Of a DNA stretch of 64,000 nt, positions 51,076-58,381 are shown in pieces. The DNA is from JAFALK01 sp036500605 (GTDB taxonomy: Bacteria > Pseudomonadota > Gammaproteobacteria > Burkholderiales > Burkholderiaceae_C). A program made the position numbers and the translations under genes. Numbering within the stretch: position 1 is the stretch's first letter; every line of letters begins with the position of its first letter. A model generated the notes under the pieces. It saw only the letters and a list, made by a program, of their open reading frames with translations, did no database searches and was not told where the DNA came from. The stretch is taken from assembly GCA_036500605.1 (NCBI GenBank), contig DASYBU010000021.1, forward strand, positions 124,001 through 188,000, written 5' to 3'.

Positions 51076-52302
51076 ATGCAATTCCCGAAGTTCGGATTCA
51101 TCCTTGGCTTGCTGGTCGGCACAGCGCCGGTGCTTGCGCAGATCAACGCGGGGCCTCTGCCGCCCACGCCATCGCCTCCGTTCAAGCTCACGAAGGTCGC
51201 GCAGTTCGATCTGCCGTGGCGCATCGCCTTCCTGCCTGACGGCCGCATGCTGATCACCGAGAAGATCGGCAAGCTCTTCCTGACGACGCAAGCCGGGCAG
51301 AAGCTCGAGGTCACGGGCGTGCCGCGGGTGCTGAGCGAAGGCCAGAACGGCATGCTCGGCGTCTACCTGGCGCCGTCCTATGCGAGCGATGGCGCGATCT
51401 ACCTGACCTACTCGGAGCCCGGCAAGGAGCCGGGCACCTCGAGCCTGGCGCTCGCCCGCGCACGACTCAAGATCGGCACCGGCACCGCCGCGCTGGAGGA
51501 TCTGAAGGTCATCTGGCACGACCCGATCAAGGGCAAGGGCGGCCAGGCCGGCGCTGCGGTGGCCTTCTCGCTCGACGGGAAATTTCTCTTCCTCACCGCC
51601 GGCGACCGGCAGCGCTTCACGCCGGCCCAGGACCCGAACCAACCGGCCGGCAAGATCCTGCGGCTGACGCTGGATGGCAAGCCCGCGCCCGGCAACCCGA
51701 TGGAGGGCAAGACCGGTGCGCACTCGGTGCCCGTGATCGATCCGCCCGAAGACACGGAGGCCGCCAAGACCGAGCCGCCCGTGCGGACCTATGTGTTTGA
51801 CGGCCCGAACCTGACGCCGGCCGAGACCTGGAGCACCGGACATCGCACGCCCTACGGCCTGGCCTTCGCGCCGGACGGCCGCCTGTGGGAGCTTGAGCAC
51901 GGGCCGCGCGGCGGCGACGAACTCAACCTGATCGAGCCCGGCAAGAACTACGGTTGGCCGCTCGTCTCCTACGCGGTGAACTACAACGGCGTACCCATCC
52001 CCAGCCCCGACACGCGCCCCGACCTCACCAAGCCGGTCATCTACTGGACGCCCGTGCTCGCGCCCGGCAACCTGATGTTCTACAGCGGCGCGATGTTCCC
52101 GAACTGGAAGGGCTCAGCGTTCGCGACGGGCCTGGTGAGCCGCGCCCTGCACCGGATCGAGGTTCACGGCGCGACCGCGACACCGGCTGAACACTGGCCG
52201 GTCGGCTTCCGCGCTCGTGATGTCGAGCAGGCGCCGGATGGCGCTCTCTGGCTGATCGAGGACGATCATGCGGGGGGCTTGTATCGACTCACGCCGAAAT
52301 AG
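51076..52302 (+). CDS. PQQ-dependent aldose sugar dehydrogenase (YliI/Asd-like)
   Basis: A 408-residue exported six-bladed beta-propeller with a signal peptide (QFPKFGFILGLLVGTAPVLA). Visible motifs are PWRIAFLPDGRMLITEKIGK (blade 1), EGQNGMLGVYLAPSY, SLDGKFLFLTAGDR, GHRTPYGLAFAPDGRLWELE and HGPRGGDELNLIEPGKNYGW, the last being the PQQ/Ca2+ region typical of soluble glucose dehydrogenase relatives. It would oxidise aldoses in the periplasm. A GGAGG ribosome-binding site precedes ATG 51076, whereas the longer upstream frame overlaps the divergent gene. It ends 118 bp before fadE. Confidence 0.9.
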   Translation: MQFPKFGFILGLLVGTAPVLAQINAGPLPPTPSPPFKLTKVAQFDLPWRIAFLPDGRMLITEKIGKLFLTTQAGQKLEVTGVPRVLSEGQNGMLGVYLAPSYASDGAIYLTYSEPGKEPGTSSLALARARLKIGTGTAALEDLKVIWHDPIKGKGGQAGAAVAFSLDGKFLFLTAGDRQRFTPAQDPNQPAGKILRLTLDGKPAPGNPMEGKTGAHSVPVIDPPEDTEAAKTEPPVRTYVFDGPNLTPAETWSTGHRTPYGLAFAPDGRLWELEHGPRGGDELNLIEPGKNYGWPLVSYAVNYNGVPIPSPDTRPDLTKPVIYWTPVLAPGNLMFYSGAMFPNWKGSAFATGLVSRALHRIEVHGATATPAEHWPVGFRARDVEQAPDGALWLIEDDHAGGLYRLTPK

Positions 52303-52420
52303 CGAGCGACAGCAACAGAACGCATGGGCCAGGTCTCGCCCCATCGCGGGACCGCGTCCTACGCGCACATGCACTCGAGGCTGACAGCGTCGACCGGCGC
52401 GCAGACCCTAGGCTTGCTTC

Positions 52421-54610
52421 ATGGGACTGCATCGACTGATCGGGCGCCTCGCGATGGCGCCCTTCTCCAAGGCCTTGCCCCCGATGGGCGACACCGAACG
52501 GGCGGCACTCGAGGCCGGCACGGTGGGCTTCGAGGGCCAGCTGTTTGCCGGCCAGCCCGACTTCGACGCGCTGTTCGCGCGCGGTCCGAATCGCCTGACT
52601 GACGAAGAGCGCCGGTTCCTGAATGACGAGGTGACCACGCTCATCGGCATGCTCGACGACCACGCCATCGACCAGGCCGGCGACCTGCCGCCCGAGGTGT
52701 GGCGCACCCTGCGCGAGCGGCGCTTCTTCGGCATGATCATCCCGAAGGAGTACGGCGGCCTCGGCTTCGGCCATTACGCACACGCCGAGGTGGTGACCCG
52801 TATCGCCACGGTCAACGTCGCCTGCGCGGTGACCGTGATGGTGCCCAACTCGCTGGGCCCCGCCGAGTTGCTGCTGCGCTACGGCACGCCAGCCCAGCAG
52901 CAGCACTATCTGCCGCGCCTGGCCGATGGCCGCGAGCTGCCCTGCTTCGGCCTGACCTCGCCCCACGCCGGTTCGGACGCTGCCTCCATCCCCGACCGCG
53001 GCGTGCTGACCGAGCGCCAGATCGATGGCCGGGCCGTGCGCGGCTTCAGCGTTCGATTCGACAAGCGCTACATCACGCTCGCGCCGGTGGCGAGCGTGGT
53101 GGGCCTGGCCTTCCAGGCTGTCGATCCCTCTCGGCCTGCCGGCCAGCAGGAACTCGGCATCACCTGCGCGCTGCTGCCCGTGCCCACGCCGGGCATGGAG
53201 ATCGGCCACCGCCACCATCCGATGAACTCGGCCTTCATGAATGGCCCGATCCGCGGCGAAGACGTGTTCGTGCCGATGGACTGGGTGATCGGCGGCGAGG
53301 AGCGCGTCGGCCAGGGCTGGCGCATGCTGATGGAATGCCTGGCCGCCGGCCGCGCCATCTCGCTGCCGGCGCTGGGCGCGGCGATGCAGCAGACGGCGCT
53401 GTTCGTGGTCAACGGCTACGGCCAGGTGCGCGAGCAGTTCGGCCTGCCGATCGGACGTTTTCATGCCATCGCAGGCATCACCGCGCAAATGGCTGCGCGG
53501 CTTTACGGCACCGACGCCGCACGGCGCTACACGGCGGCCGCGCTGGATGCCGGCGAGCAGCCCAGCGTCGCCAGCGCCATCCTCAAGGTCCAGCTCACCG
53601 AAGCGGGCCGGCGCGCCGTCAACGATGGCATGGATGTGCTGGGCGGCAAAGGCATCATCGCCGGCCCGCGCAACCTGCTCGGCGTGGCCTACCGTCATGC
53701 GCCCATCGCCATCACCGTGGAAGGGGCCAATCTGCTGTCACGGGCGTTGATCATCTTCGGCCAGGGCGCGACGCGCTGCCACCCCTTCGTGCAGGAAGAG
53801 ATGACGGCCGTGCAGACGCAGGATCCCGAGCGATTGGGCCGCGCCCTGCTGGGTCATGGCGGCCATGTGATGCGCAACCTCTGGCGCAGCTTGTTCGGCG
53901 CGCCGCTGCAAGGAAATCCGCCGGCCGATCTGCGCGCCGAAGCGAAGCTCATCGCCTCGCTGTCCACCCGCTATGCGCTGACCGCCGATCTTGCGATGGG
54001 CCTGCTGGGCGGCAAGCTCAAACGCATGGAGTTGTTGTCCGCGCGCCTGGGCGACGTGCTCGCCGCCCTCTACCTCGCCTCCGCTTGCATTTGGCGTTAC
54101 GGGCACGAGAACGAACCGGCGATGCTGCCGGTGGCGCGCGCAGCCATCCGCCTGCAACTGCACGAAGCCGCGACGCTGCTGCGGGAGCTCTACGCCAACC
54201 TGCCCTCACGCTTCCTGCGCGCGATGTCGCCGTTGCTTCTGCATGGCACCGGTCATCTCGCTCCCTTGCGCGACCGAGAGGCCCTTGCGCTGGCCGATGC
54301 GCTGCGCACGCAGCCTGCGCTGATGCGCCGGCTGTGCCCTGACGTCTCGCGCCCGAAGCGAGGCGGCCTGCTTGACCTGATGCGCGCGCTTGATGCGGCC
54401 CATTCATTGGGCGACGAAGTGCCCGAACTCAACAAGGCATTGCGGCGCTCCGGTTCCTTGGAGGCAGTGGCGCATGGCGCGCGCGATCCTGAAGCAGCGC
54501 TGGCCTACCTGCGGGCCGCTGAGGAGGTGATTCGGGTGGATGAGGATCAGGCGGTCTCTGCGTCAGATGACTTGACAGACAGCGTCACGCCAGCGCGTGC
54601 GCGACGCTGA
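52421..54610 (+). CDS. fadE: acyl-CoA dehydrogenase (FadE type)
   Basis: A 729-residue FAD-dependent acyl-CoA dehydrogenase. The ACAD core holds FGMIIPKEYGGLGFGHYAHA near residue 105, CFGLTSPHAGSDAASIPD near 178 and GMDVLGGKGIIAGPRNLLG near 405. Then comes VAYRHAPIAITVEGANLLSR with the catalytic glutamate of the FadE class. A large C-terminal extension (DUF1974-like) follows. It performs the first step of fatty acid beta-oxidation. It lacks the N-terminal membrane segment of E. coli FadE (814 residues). Its last 26 bases overlap the convergent ZIP gene. Confidence 0.92.
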   Translation: MGLHRLIGRLAMAPFSKALPPMGDTERAALEAGTVGFEGQLFAGQPDFDALFARGPNRLTDEERRFLNDEVTTLIGMLDDHAIDQAGDLPPEVWRTLRERRFFGMIIPKEYGGLGFGHYAHAEVVTRIATVNVACAVTVMVPNSLGPAELLLRYGTPAQQQHYLPRLADGRELPCFGLTSPHAGSDAASIPDRGVLTERQIDGRAVRGFSVRFDKRYITLAPVASVVGLAFQAVDPSRPAGQQELGITCALLPVPTPGMEIGHRHHPMNSAFMNGPIRGEDVFVPMDWVIGGEERVGQGWRMLMECLAAGRAISLPALGAAMQQTALFVVNGYGQVREQFGLPIGRFHAIAGITAQMAARLYGTDAARRYTAAALDAGEQPSVASAILKVQLTEAGRRAVNDGMDVLGGKGIIAGPRNLLGVAYRHAPIAITVEGANLLSRALIIFGQGATRCHPFVQEEMTAVQTQDPERLGRALLGHGGHVMRNLWRSLFGAPLQGNPPADLRAEAKLIASLSTRYALTADLAMGLLGGKLKRMELLSARLGDVLAALYLASACIWRYGHENEPAMLPVARAAIRLQLHEAATLLRELYANLPSRFLRAMSPLLLHGTGHLAPLRDREALALADALRTQPALMRRLCPDVSRPKRGGLLDLMRALDAAHSLGDEVPELNKALRRSGSLEAVAHGARDPEAALAYLRAAEEVIRVDEDQAVSASDDLTDSVTPARARR

Positions 54611-55322
54611 ACGCGAAAGCCGCGCCCAGGACGGTCAGCCAAAGCATTCGGCTCGATGCCCTCGGGCTCGCCCGTGAATGCGCCTGCGGCAGGATGTCGC
54701 AGACCCCGATGTACAGCAGGAAGCCAGCCAGGAAGCCGAGGTACAGCATCAACGCGAACGGCGGCAGCCTGAACAACGACGTCGATGCAGCGCCTGCGAC
54801 GGGCGCCAGGGCATCAAGAACCAACAGGACCGACGCCTTGCGCCGCGTGTTGCCATGCGCCAGCATCAGCCCGACGGTGTTCAGGCCATCGCAGAAATCG
54901 TGCGCAATGACGGCAAGCGCAACCGTGGCGCCCACGCTGCTGGACACCTGGAAACCCAGACCGATCGCGACGCCATCCATCAGGCTGTGCCCGGACAACG
55001 CTATCGCCGAGATCACGCCGACACCGGGGTGATGGTGGGAAACATAGTCGGCTTCATGCGCCGTATGGACCAGGATGAATTTCTCAAGCGCATGAAAGAC
55101 CAGGAAGCCTGCGACGAACGCCACCATCGCATGCAGGACAGCGAAGCCATGCGTCTGGGCCAGTTCAAAGACTTCGGGCAGCACGTCGAAAGCAACGACA
55201 CCGAGCAGCACACCGGCGGTGAAGCTGAGCAGATAGTGCAGATGACCGCGAAAGCGCAGCCCGATCGTTCCGCCCGCGAGCGTGGAACACATCGAGCCCA
55301 GAGACATCAAGAGCACGGTCAC
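54585..55322 (-). CDS. ZIP-family metal (zinc) transporter
   Basis: A 245-residue inner membrane transporter with about eight helices. The helix IV and V motifs that bind the metal are HSLMDGVAIGLGF (near residue 112) and HDFCDGLNTVG (near 142), variants of HNxxDG and HExxxG. A His-rich loop, HHHPG, precedes them. It is predicted to import Zn2+ or a related divalent metal. GTG 55322 overlaps the stop of the upstream COG0523-like fragment (GTGA); ATG 55307 is a possible alternative. Its context beside a Zur-like gene and the zrg operon supports zinc. Confidence 0.88.
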   Translation of the reverse strand: MTVLLMSLGSMCSTLAGGTIGLRFRGHLHYLLSFTAGVLLGVVAFDVLPEVFELAQTHGFAVLHAMVAFVAGFLVFHALEKFILVHTAHEADYVSHHHPGVGVISAIALSGHSLMDGVAIGLGFQVSSSVGATVALAVIAHDFCDGLNTVGLMLAHGNTRRKASVLLVLDALAPVAGAASTSLFRLPPFALMLYLGFLAGFLLYIGVCDILPQAHSRASPRASSRMLWLTVLGAAFAFSVAHALA

Positions 55323-55402
55323 GTTGCGGTTTCCTCGGCGCCGAGGATGCTCGGGAACACGGTGATGGGCAGGCGGCGCGGCGCCGGCTGGCTGGATGTC
55401 AT
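55319..55402 (-). pseudogene. N-terminal remnant of a COG0523/CobW-type GTPase (zinc chaperone)
   Basis: A 27-codon frame from ATG 55402 whose C-terminal part reads RLPITVFPSILGAEETAT. This lines up with the start of COG0523 G3E GTPases (consensus about RLPVTVLSGFLGAGKTTLL): Arg-Leu-Pro, Thr-Val, Leu-Gly-Ala and Thr are kept. The P-loop Gly-Lys is lost (GAGKTT became GAEETA), and the frame stops right after it. It is followed at once by the ZIP start (GTGA overlap). COG0523 proteins are frequent members of Zur regulons, which fits the location. Homology is inferred by eye over 18 residues; it might instead be a functional leader peptide. Confidence 0.5.
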
Positions 55403-55688
55403 GGAGTTCTTTCAGTGAGATGGGCGAGAAGCGGACCCGTCAGGCGGCCGACCGAGCCTCGGTGGGATGAGCGAATTCGGCCTTTGCCAGCCTTTGCGTC
55501 GCCACCACTAATGATAATTCAATATCAATAAAATCAAGCGCAGAGGCCATCGATCCCGCTCCGCAACGTGGCGCCATTATCAGTAACGTACTATCATTAG
55601 CAACGAGTTCGAGCGCGCTGATGGACAGCGGGCGAATGGCAGGCGCTCCCGCCACGGCCGACTCCCTCGATTTGAACCGGAGGTCCTC
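55323..55688. other. control region between ZIP gene and lipoprotein/zur genes
   Basis: A 366-bp divergent intergenic region. It contains the COG0523-like fragment at its left end, an AT-rich central part (55505-55605) with the Fur/Zur-like inverted repeat, and the ribosome-binding site of the lipoprotein gene at the right (GGAGGTCCTC). A 71-codon minus-strand frame crosses the AT-rich part but overlaps the presumed operator and is not taken as a gene. Confidence 0.6.
55509..55530. promoter_or_regulatory. Fur/Zur-box-like operator
   Basis: Inverted repeat TAATGATA-ATTCAA-TATCAATA (7 of 8 pairs). It includes the 9-mer AATGATAAT found in the classical Fur consensus. It is placed between the divergent ZIP and lipoprotein/zur genes in an otherwise GC-rich region. 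Binding by the Fur-family protein encoded at 55979 would let zinc status control the locus. Confidence 0.5.
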
Positions 55689-55904
55689 ATGAAACTGATC
55701 CCGATCGTCCTGATCGCCCTGTCCGCAGGGCTTCTCTGCTCATGCGCTTCGGCGCCGCAATTCCAAAGCTCGATCAACGGCCTGCATTACCAGTCGCCAC
55801 CCACCAGTCTGAGCGACCCCAGAATGCGCCATTCCCAGTTCTATCGGGATGACGACGACTCGCCCGCATGGATGCGCACCACGACGCCGCAAAGCAATAA
55901 ATGA
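55689..55904 (+). CDS. small putative lipoprotein
   Basis: A 71-residue protein with a lipoprotein signal peptide: KLIPIVLIALSAGLLCSCAS, with Cys19 as the probable lipidated residue (LCSC). The mature part is short, polar and not recognised, with an acidic patch (YRDDDDSPAWM) that might bind a cation. An excellent ribosome-binding site (GGAGG) lies 6 nt upstream. It precedes the Fur-family gene by 74 bp on the same strand and may be co-transcribed with it. Confidence 0.7.
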   Translation: MKLIPIVLIALSAGLLCSCASAPQFQSSINGLHYQSPPTSLSDPRMRHSQFYRDDDDSPAWMRTTTPQSNK

Positions 55905-55978
55905 GTCCTGGACGGGACCGCCGGTGCTGGCCGTGCGAACATCCCGTTGGCGCCTTGCCAGATTCAGACTGAGTTCCC

Positions 55979-56386
55979 ATGGAGCGATCCACACGCCAGC
56001 GCAGCGCGATCCGCAATGTCATCGAGGCCGTCGGCCGTCCCCTGTCACCGCAGGAGGTGCTGGACGCAGCTCAGCAGGAAGTGCCGGGCATGTCCCTGGC
56101 GACGGTCTACCGCAATCTGAAGCAACTCGTGGAGGCAGGCGAGATCGTCGTGGTCGCGCTGCCGGGCGAGAGTCCCCGCTACGAAGCGACGCAGCACGAG
56201 CACCACCATCACTTCCAGTGCACCGAATGCAAGCGCGTCTTCGATGTGCATGATTGCCCGGGAGATCTGGAAGGCTTGGCGCCCAAGGGTTTCACGGTCG
56301 AGCGGCATGAGCTGACCCTGTATGGTCGTTGCGACGGATGCCCTGCGCCGGTTCGGCGCGCCAGAAAAACGGCGCATCGACACTGA
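55979..56386 (+). CDS. zur: Fur-family regulator, probably Zur
   Basis: A 135-residue Fur-family metalloregulator. The winged HTH is at residues 1-80 (LSPQEVLDAAQQEVPGMSLA, TVYRNLKQLVEAGEI). The dimerisation domain holds HEHHHHFQCTECKRVFDVHD, with the regulatory His residues and the first CxxC of the structural zinc site. The second CxxC, CDGC, is near residue 120. Fur, Zur and PerR are hard to tell apart by eye; the Zur call rests on the surrounding ZIP, ZrgA and DUF3299 genes. It is convergent with the DUF3299 operon, 5 bp between stops. Confidence 0.8.
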   Translation: MERSTRQRSAIRNVIEAVGRPLSPQEVLDAAQQEVPGMSLATVYRNLKQLVEAGEIVVVALPGESPRYEATQHEHHHHFQCTECKRVFDVHDCPGDLEGLAPKGFTVERHELTLYGRCDGCPAPVRRARKTAHRH

Positions 56387-56391
56387 AGCGC

Positions 56392-56973
56392 CTAGGGCGA
56401 AGTCCCGGAGTGGGTGATCCGGACGGCCGAAATCAGGTAGCCGCTCGTGCCCATGACCGAGTCCTGGCGCGTCGTGCGCATCGTGCCGCTCACCCAGACC
56501 GTGTCCATCGCCTTGAAACCGCTCGCAGGCGTCTTCGCGATGACGTGAACAATCTGGTTCGCGGGCGGCGGTGGCGTGTGAATGCAGGCGCCAAAGTAAG
56601 GCACCAGCAGGAACTCGCTCAGGGCCTCGCGATTGCCGTCCAGCGGCACGATGTAGCCCGAGAGCTTGACCGCAGCGCCATCCATTGCGCTGACGGTCGG
56701 TGCGTTGTCCCAGGCCCCCTGCATCTGCAGCAGCAACTGGGCGGTGCGCGGGTCGCTGTCGCGCATCGCGTCCAGATTGAGCGTGCGAAAGCGCTTCGTC
56801 GGGTCCCATTCCCTGGGTGTCAGATCGGACCAGCGAATTTCCTTGAAGTCCGTCGACGGCACGGACACGCGCGGCGTCAGTGAAAAAAATATCCAGAGCC
56901 CTGCGAGCAGCGTGCCCAACACCGCTTGTGCCAGGCTGCGCTGCTCCACCATCAGATGCAGGAAGCGCTTCAT
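56392..56973 (-). CDS. DUF3299 protein 1 (N-terminally anchored)
   Basis: A 193-residue protein with an N-terminal, probably uncleaved membrane anchor (LAQAVLGTLLAGLWIFFSL), then a DUF3299 domain. It shares with its two neighbours the motifs GYIVPLD, EFLLVPYFGACIH and PPPPANQ. The conserved Cys/His of FGACIH could bind metal. Homologues occur in zinc-responsive clusters of Pseudomonas and Vibrio with a MacB-like ABC transporter. The start at 56973 overlaps the previous stop (ATGA). It is the last gene of the operon. Confidence 0.82.
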   Translation of the reverse strand: MKRFLHLMVEQRSLAQAVLGTLLAGLWIFFSLTPRVSVPSTDFKEIRWSDLTPREWDPTKRFRTLNLDAMRDSDPRTAQLLLQMQGAWDNAPTVSAMDGAAVKLSGYIVPLDGNREALSEFLLVPYFGACIHTPPPPANQIVHVIAKTPASGFKAMDTVWVSGTMRTTRQDSVMGTSGYLISAVRITHSGTSP

Positions 56974-57812
56974 CGGGATGATCGCTTGACGGTTCTGGGC
57001 CATCGGTGCAGGTGAAGCCGATGCATCAGGCGCTGCAGCGCTGTCATGCGTTCGAGCGCCTTCGCACCCCTGCGGCGAGCCTTCCCTTGCGACGTCGCCG
57101 AGCGTGCCGCGAGCTTGACCTCGCGTGGCGTGCGACGCCGGTCGCGCTCGATCCATCGAACCAGAAGCACCGATGCGATCAGCAAGGGCACCACGCCCAC
57201 CAGGAGCAGCGGCGTGACCTGCTTCAGGCGTGTCACGAGGTCGGGTTCGGGACGGGCCGCGGAGATCATCGTGACAACATCCGCGTCAAGCAGGTATCCC
57301 GCGCGCCCCTGATCCGTATCGGTCGTCTCGATGTGCATGGTGCCGCCGACCCAGGCGTAATCCATCGACTGCAAGCCCTCGGCAGGCCTGGCAAGCTTGA
57401 CGCGCAGCGTCTGGTTGGGCGGCGGCGGCGGCGAGTGGATGCAGGCCCCGAAATAAGGCACCAGCAAAAACTCGCGCAGGCGATGCGCACCATCGCGATC
57501 GAGGGGAACGATGTAGCCCGCGATGCGGATCCGCCGCTTGTCCAAGGCTTGCACGGCCGGCACGCGGCTCAAGGACTCCTTCAAGTGTTGCAGCGCAGCC
57601 CGTGCCCGCGGATCGTCGTCCCCGAGCAGCGCAAAGCTCAGGGTCTTCAGCCCGTAGCCGCCGTGCCAATCCTCGGGCAGCAAGGTGGTCCATTCGATGG
57701 TCTCGAACGTCCTGGCCGGCGCGGGCCTGAGTCCGGCATCGGCAGCCGCTGCAGGCGCGCTGGCGAGGCAGATCGCGATCAGGGCAAGCACACAAGTGTT
57801 CGAAGGACTCAT
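56970..57812 (-). CDS. DUF3299 protein 2 (signal peptide plus C-terminal membrane helix)
   Basis: A 280-residue version of the DUF3299 domain. It has a cleavable signal peptide (PSNTCVLALIAICLASAPAA) and the same core motifs (GYIVPLD, EFLLVPYFGACIHS, PPPPNQ). After the core comes a C-terminal transmembrane helix near residues 205-225 (TPLLLVGVVPLLIASVLLVR) and a strongly basic tail of about 50 residues that would face the cytoplasm. It is longer than its paralogues on either side. The start at 57812 is chosen for the signal peptide. It overlaps DUF3299 protein 1 by four bases. Confidence 0.82.
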   Translation of the reverse strand: MSPSNTCVLALIAICLASAPAAAADAGLRPAPARTFETIEWTTLLPEDWHGGYGLKTLSFALLGDDDPRARAALQHLKESLSRVPAVQALDKRRIRIAGYIVPLDRDGAHRLREFLLVPYFGACIHSPPPPPNQTLRVKLARPAEGLQSMDYAWVGGTMHIETTDTDQGRAGYLLDADVVTMISAARPEPDLVTRLKQVTPLLLVGVVPLLIASVLLVRWIERDRRRTPREVKLAARSATSQGKARRRGAKALERMTALQRLMHRLHLHRWPRTVKRSSR

Positions 57813-57834
57813 GCGAGCCTCGCTTCGCCCTGAC

Positions 57835-58371
57835 TCAACGCTTGCCTGCATAGGGCGCGATGCTGATCGCGTCCATGTGATAGCCCGCCATCCCCATGCC
57901 GGTGTCGCTGGGCGCGACATGCATCTGGCCCTTGACCCAGATGGCATCCATCATCCGCACGCCCTTCGCCGGCGTGGCCAAGGTCACGTGGATGACCTGG
58001 TTGGCCGGCGGCGGCGGCGTGTGGATGCAGGCCCCGAAGTACGGAACGAGCAGGAACTCGTGAAGTGCCGAACCCTCGGCATCCAGCGGCACGACGAAGC
58101 CGGCGATGCGGATGCGGGCGTTATCCAGGGTGGGCTCGGCCGGGGCGTTGTCCCAGGCACGCTTCAGCTCATCGATCGCTTGCATGGCCCTCGGATCGCC
58201 GTCGCCCATGAGCGCAAAACCCAGCGGATTGACGCCCTTCATCGGATCCCAACCCTTGGGCACGAGCGCATTCCATTCGGTCAGCTTGAACGCATCTGCG
58301 GCCGGGGCCGCCTGGGCCACTGACGTGCCGAAGAACAGCAATGCGGCGAGGATCATGAGTCGAAGCAACAT
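57835..58371 (-). CDS. DUF3299 protein 3 (soluble periplasmic)
   Basis: A 178-residue protein with a cleavable signal peptide (LLRLMILAALLFFGTSVAQA) and a plain DUF3299 domain: GFVVPLD, EFLLVPYFGACIHT, PPPPANQVIHV, GMAGYHMDAI. It is the shortest of the three tandem paralogues and has no extra membrane segment. It lies 10 nt after the permease gene, so it is co-transcribed with the ABC transporter. Probable role: a periplasmic partner of the zinc transporter, inferred from synteny with the zrg-type clusters. Confidence 0.83.
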   Translation of the reverse strand: MLLRLMILAALLFFGTSVAQAAPAADAFKLTEWNALVPKGWDPMKGVNPLGFALMGDGDPRAMQAIDELKRAWDNAPAEPTLDNARIRIAGFVVPLDAEGSALHEFLLVPYFGACIHTPPPPANQVIHVTLATPAKGVRMMDAIWVKGQMHVAPSDTGMGMAGYHMDAISIAPYAGKR

Positions 58372-58381
58372 GACGATTCCT

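Noticed and set aside
55440..55655. 71-codon minus-strand frame between the ZIP and lipoprotein genes
   Set aside because: It overlaps the AT-rich operator region, has no convincing ribosome-binding site and matches no family I know. Probably 5' untranslated region.
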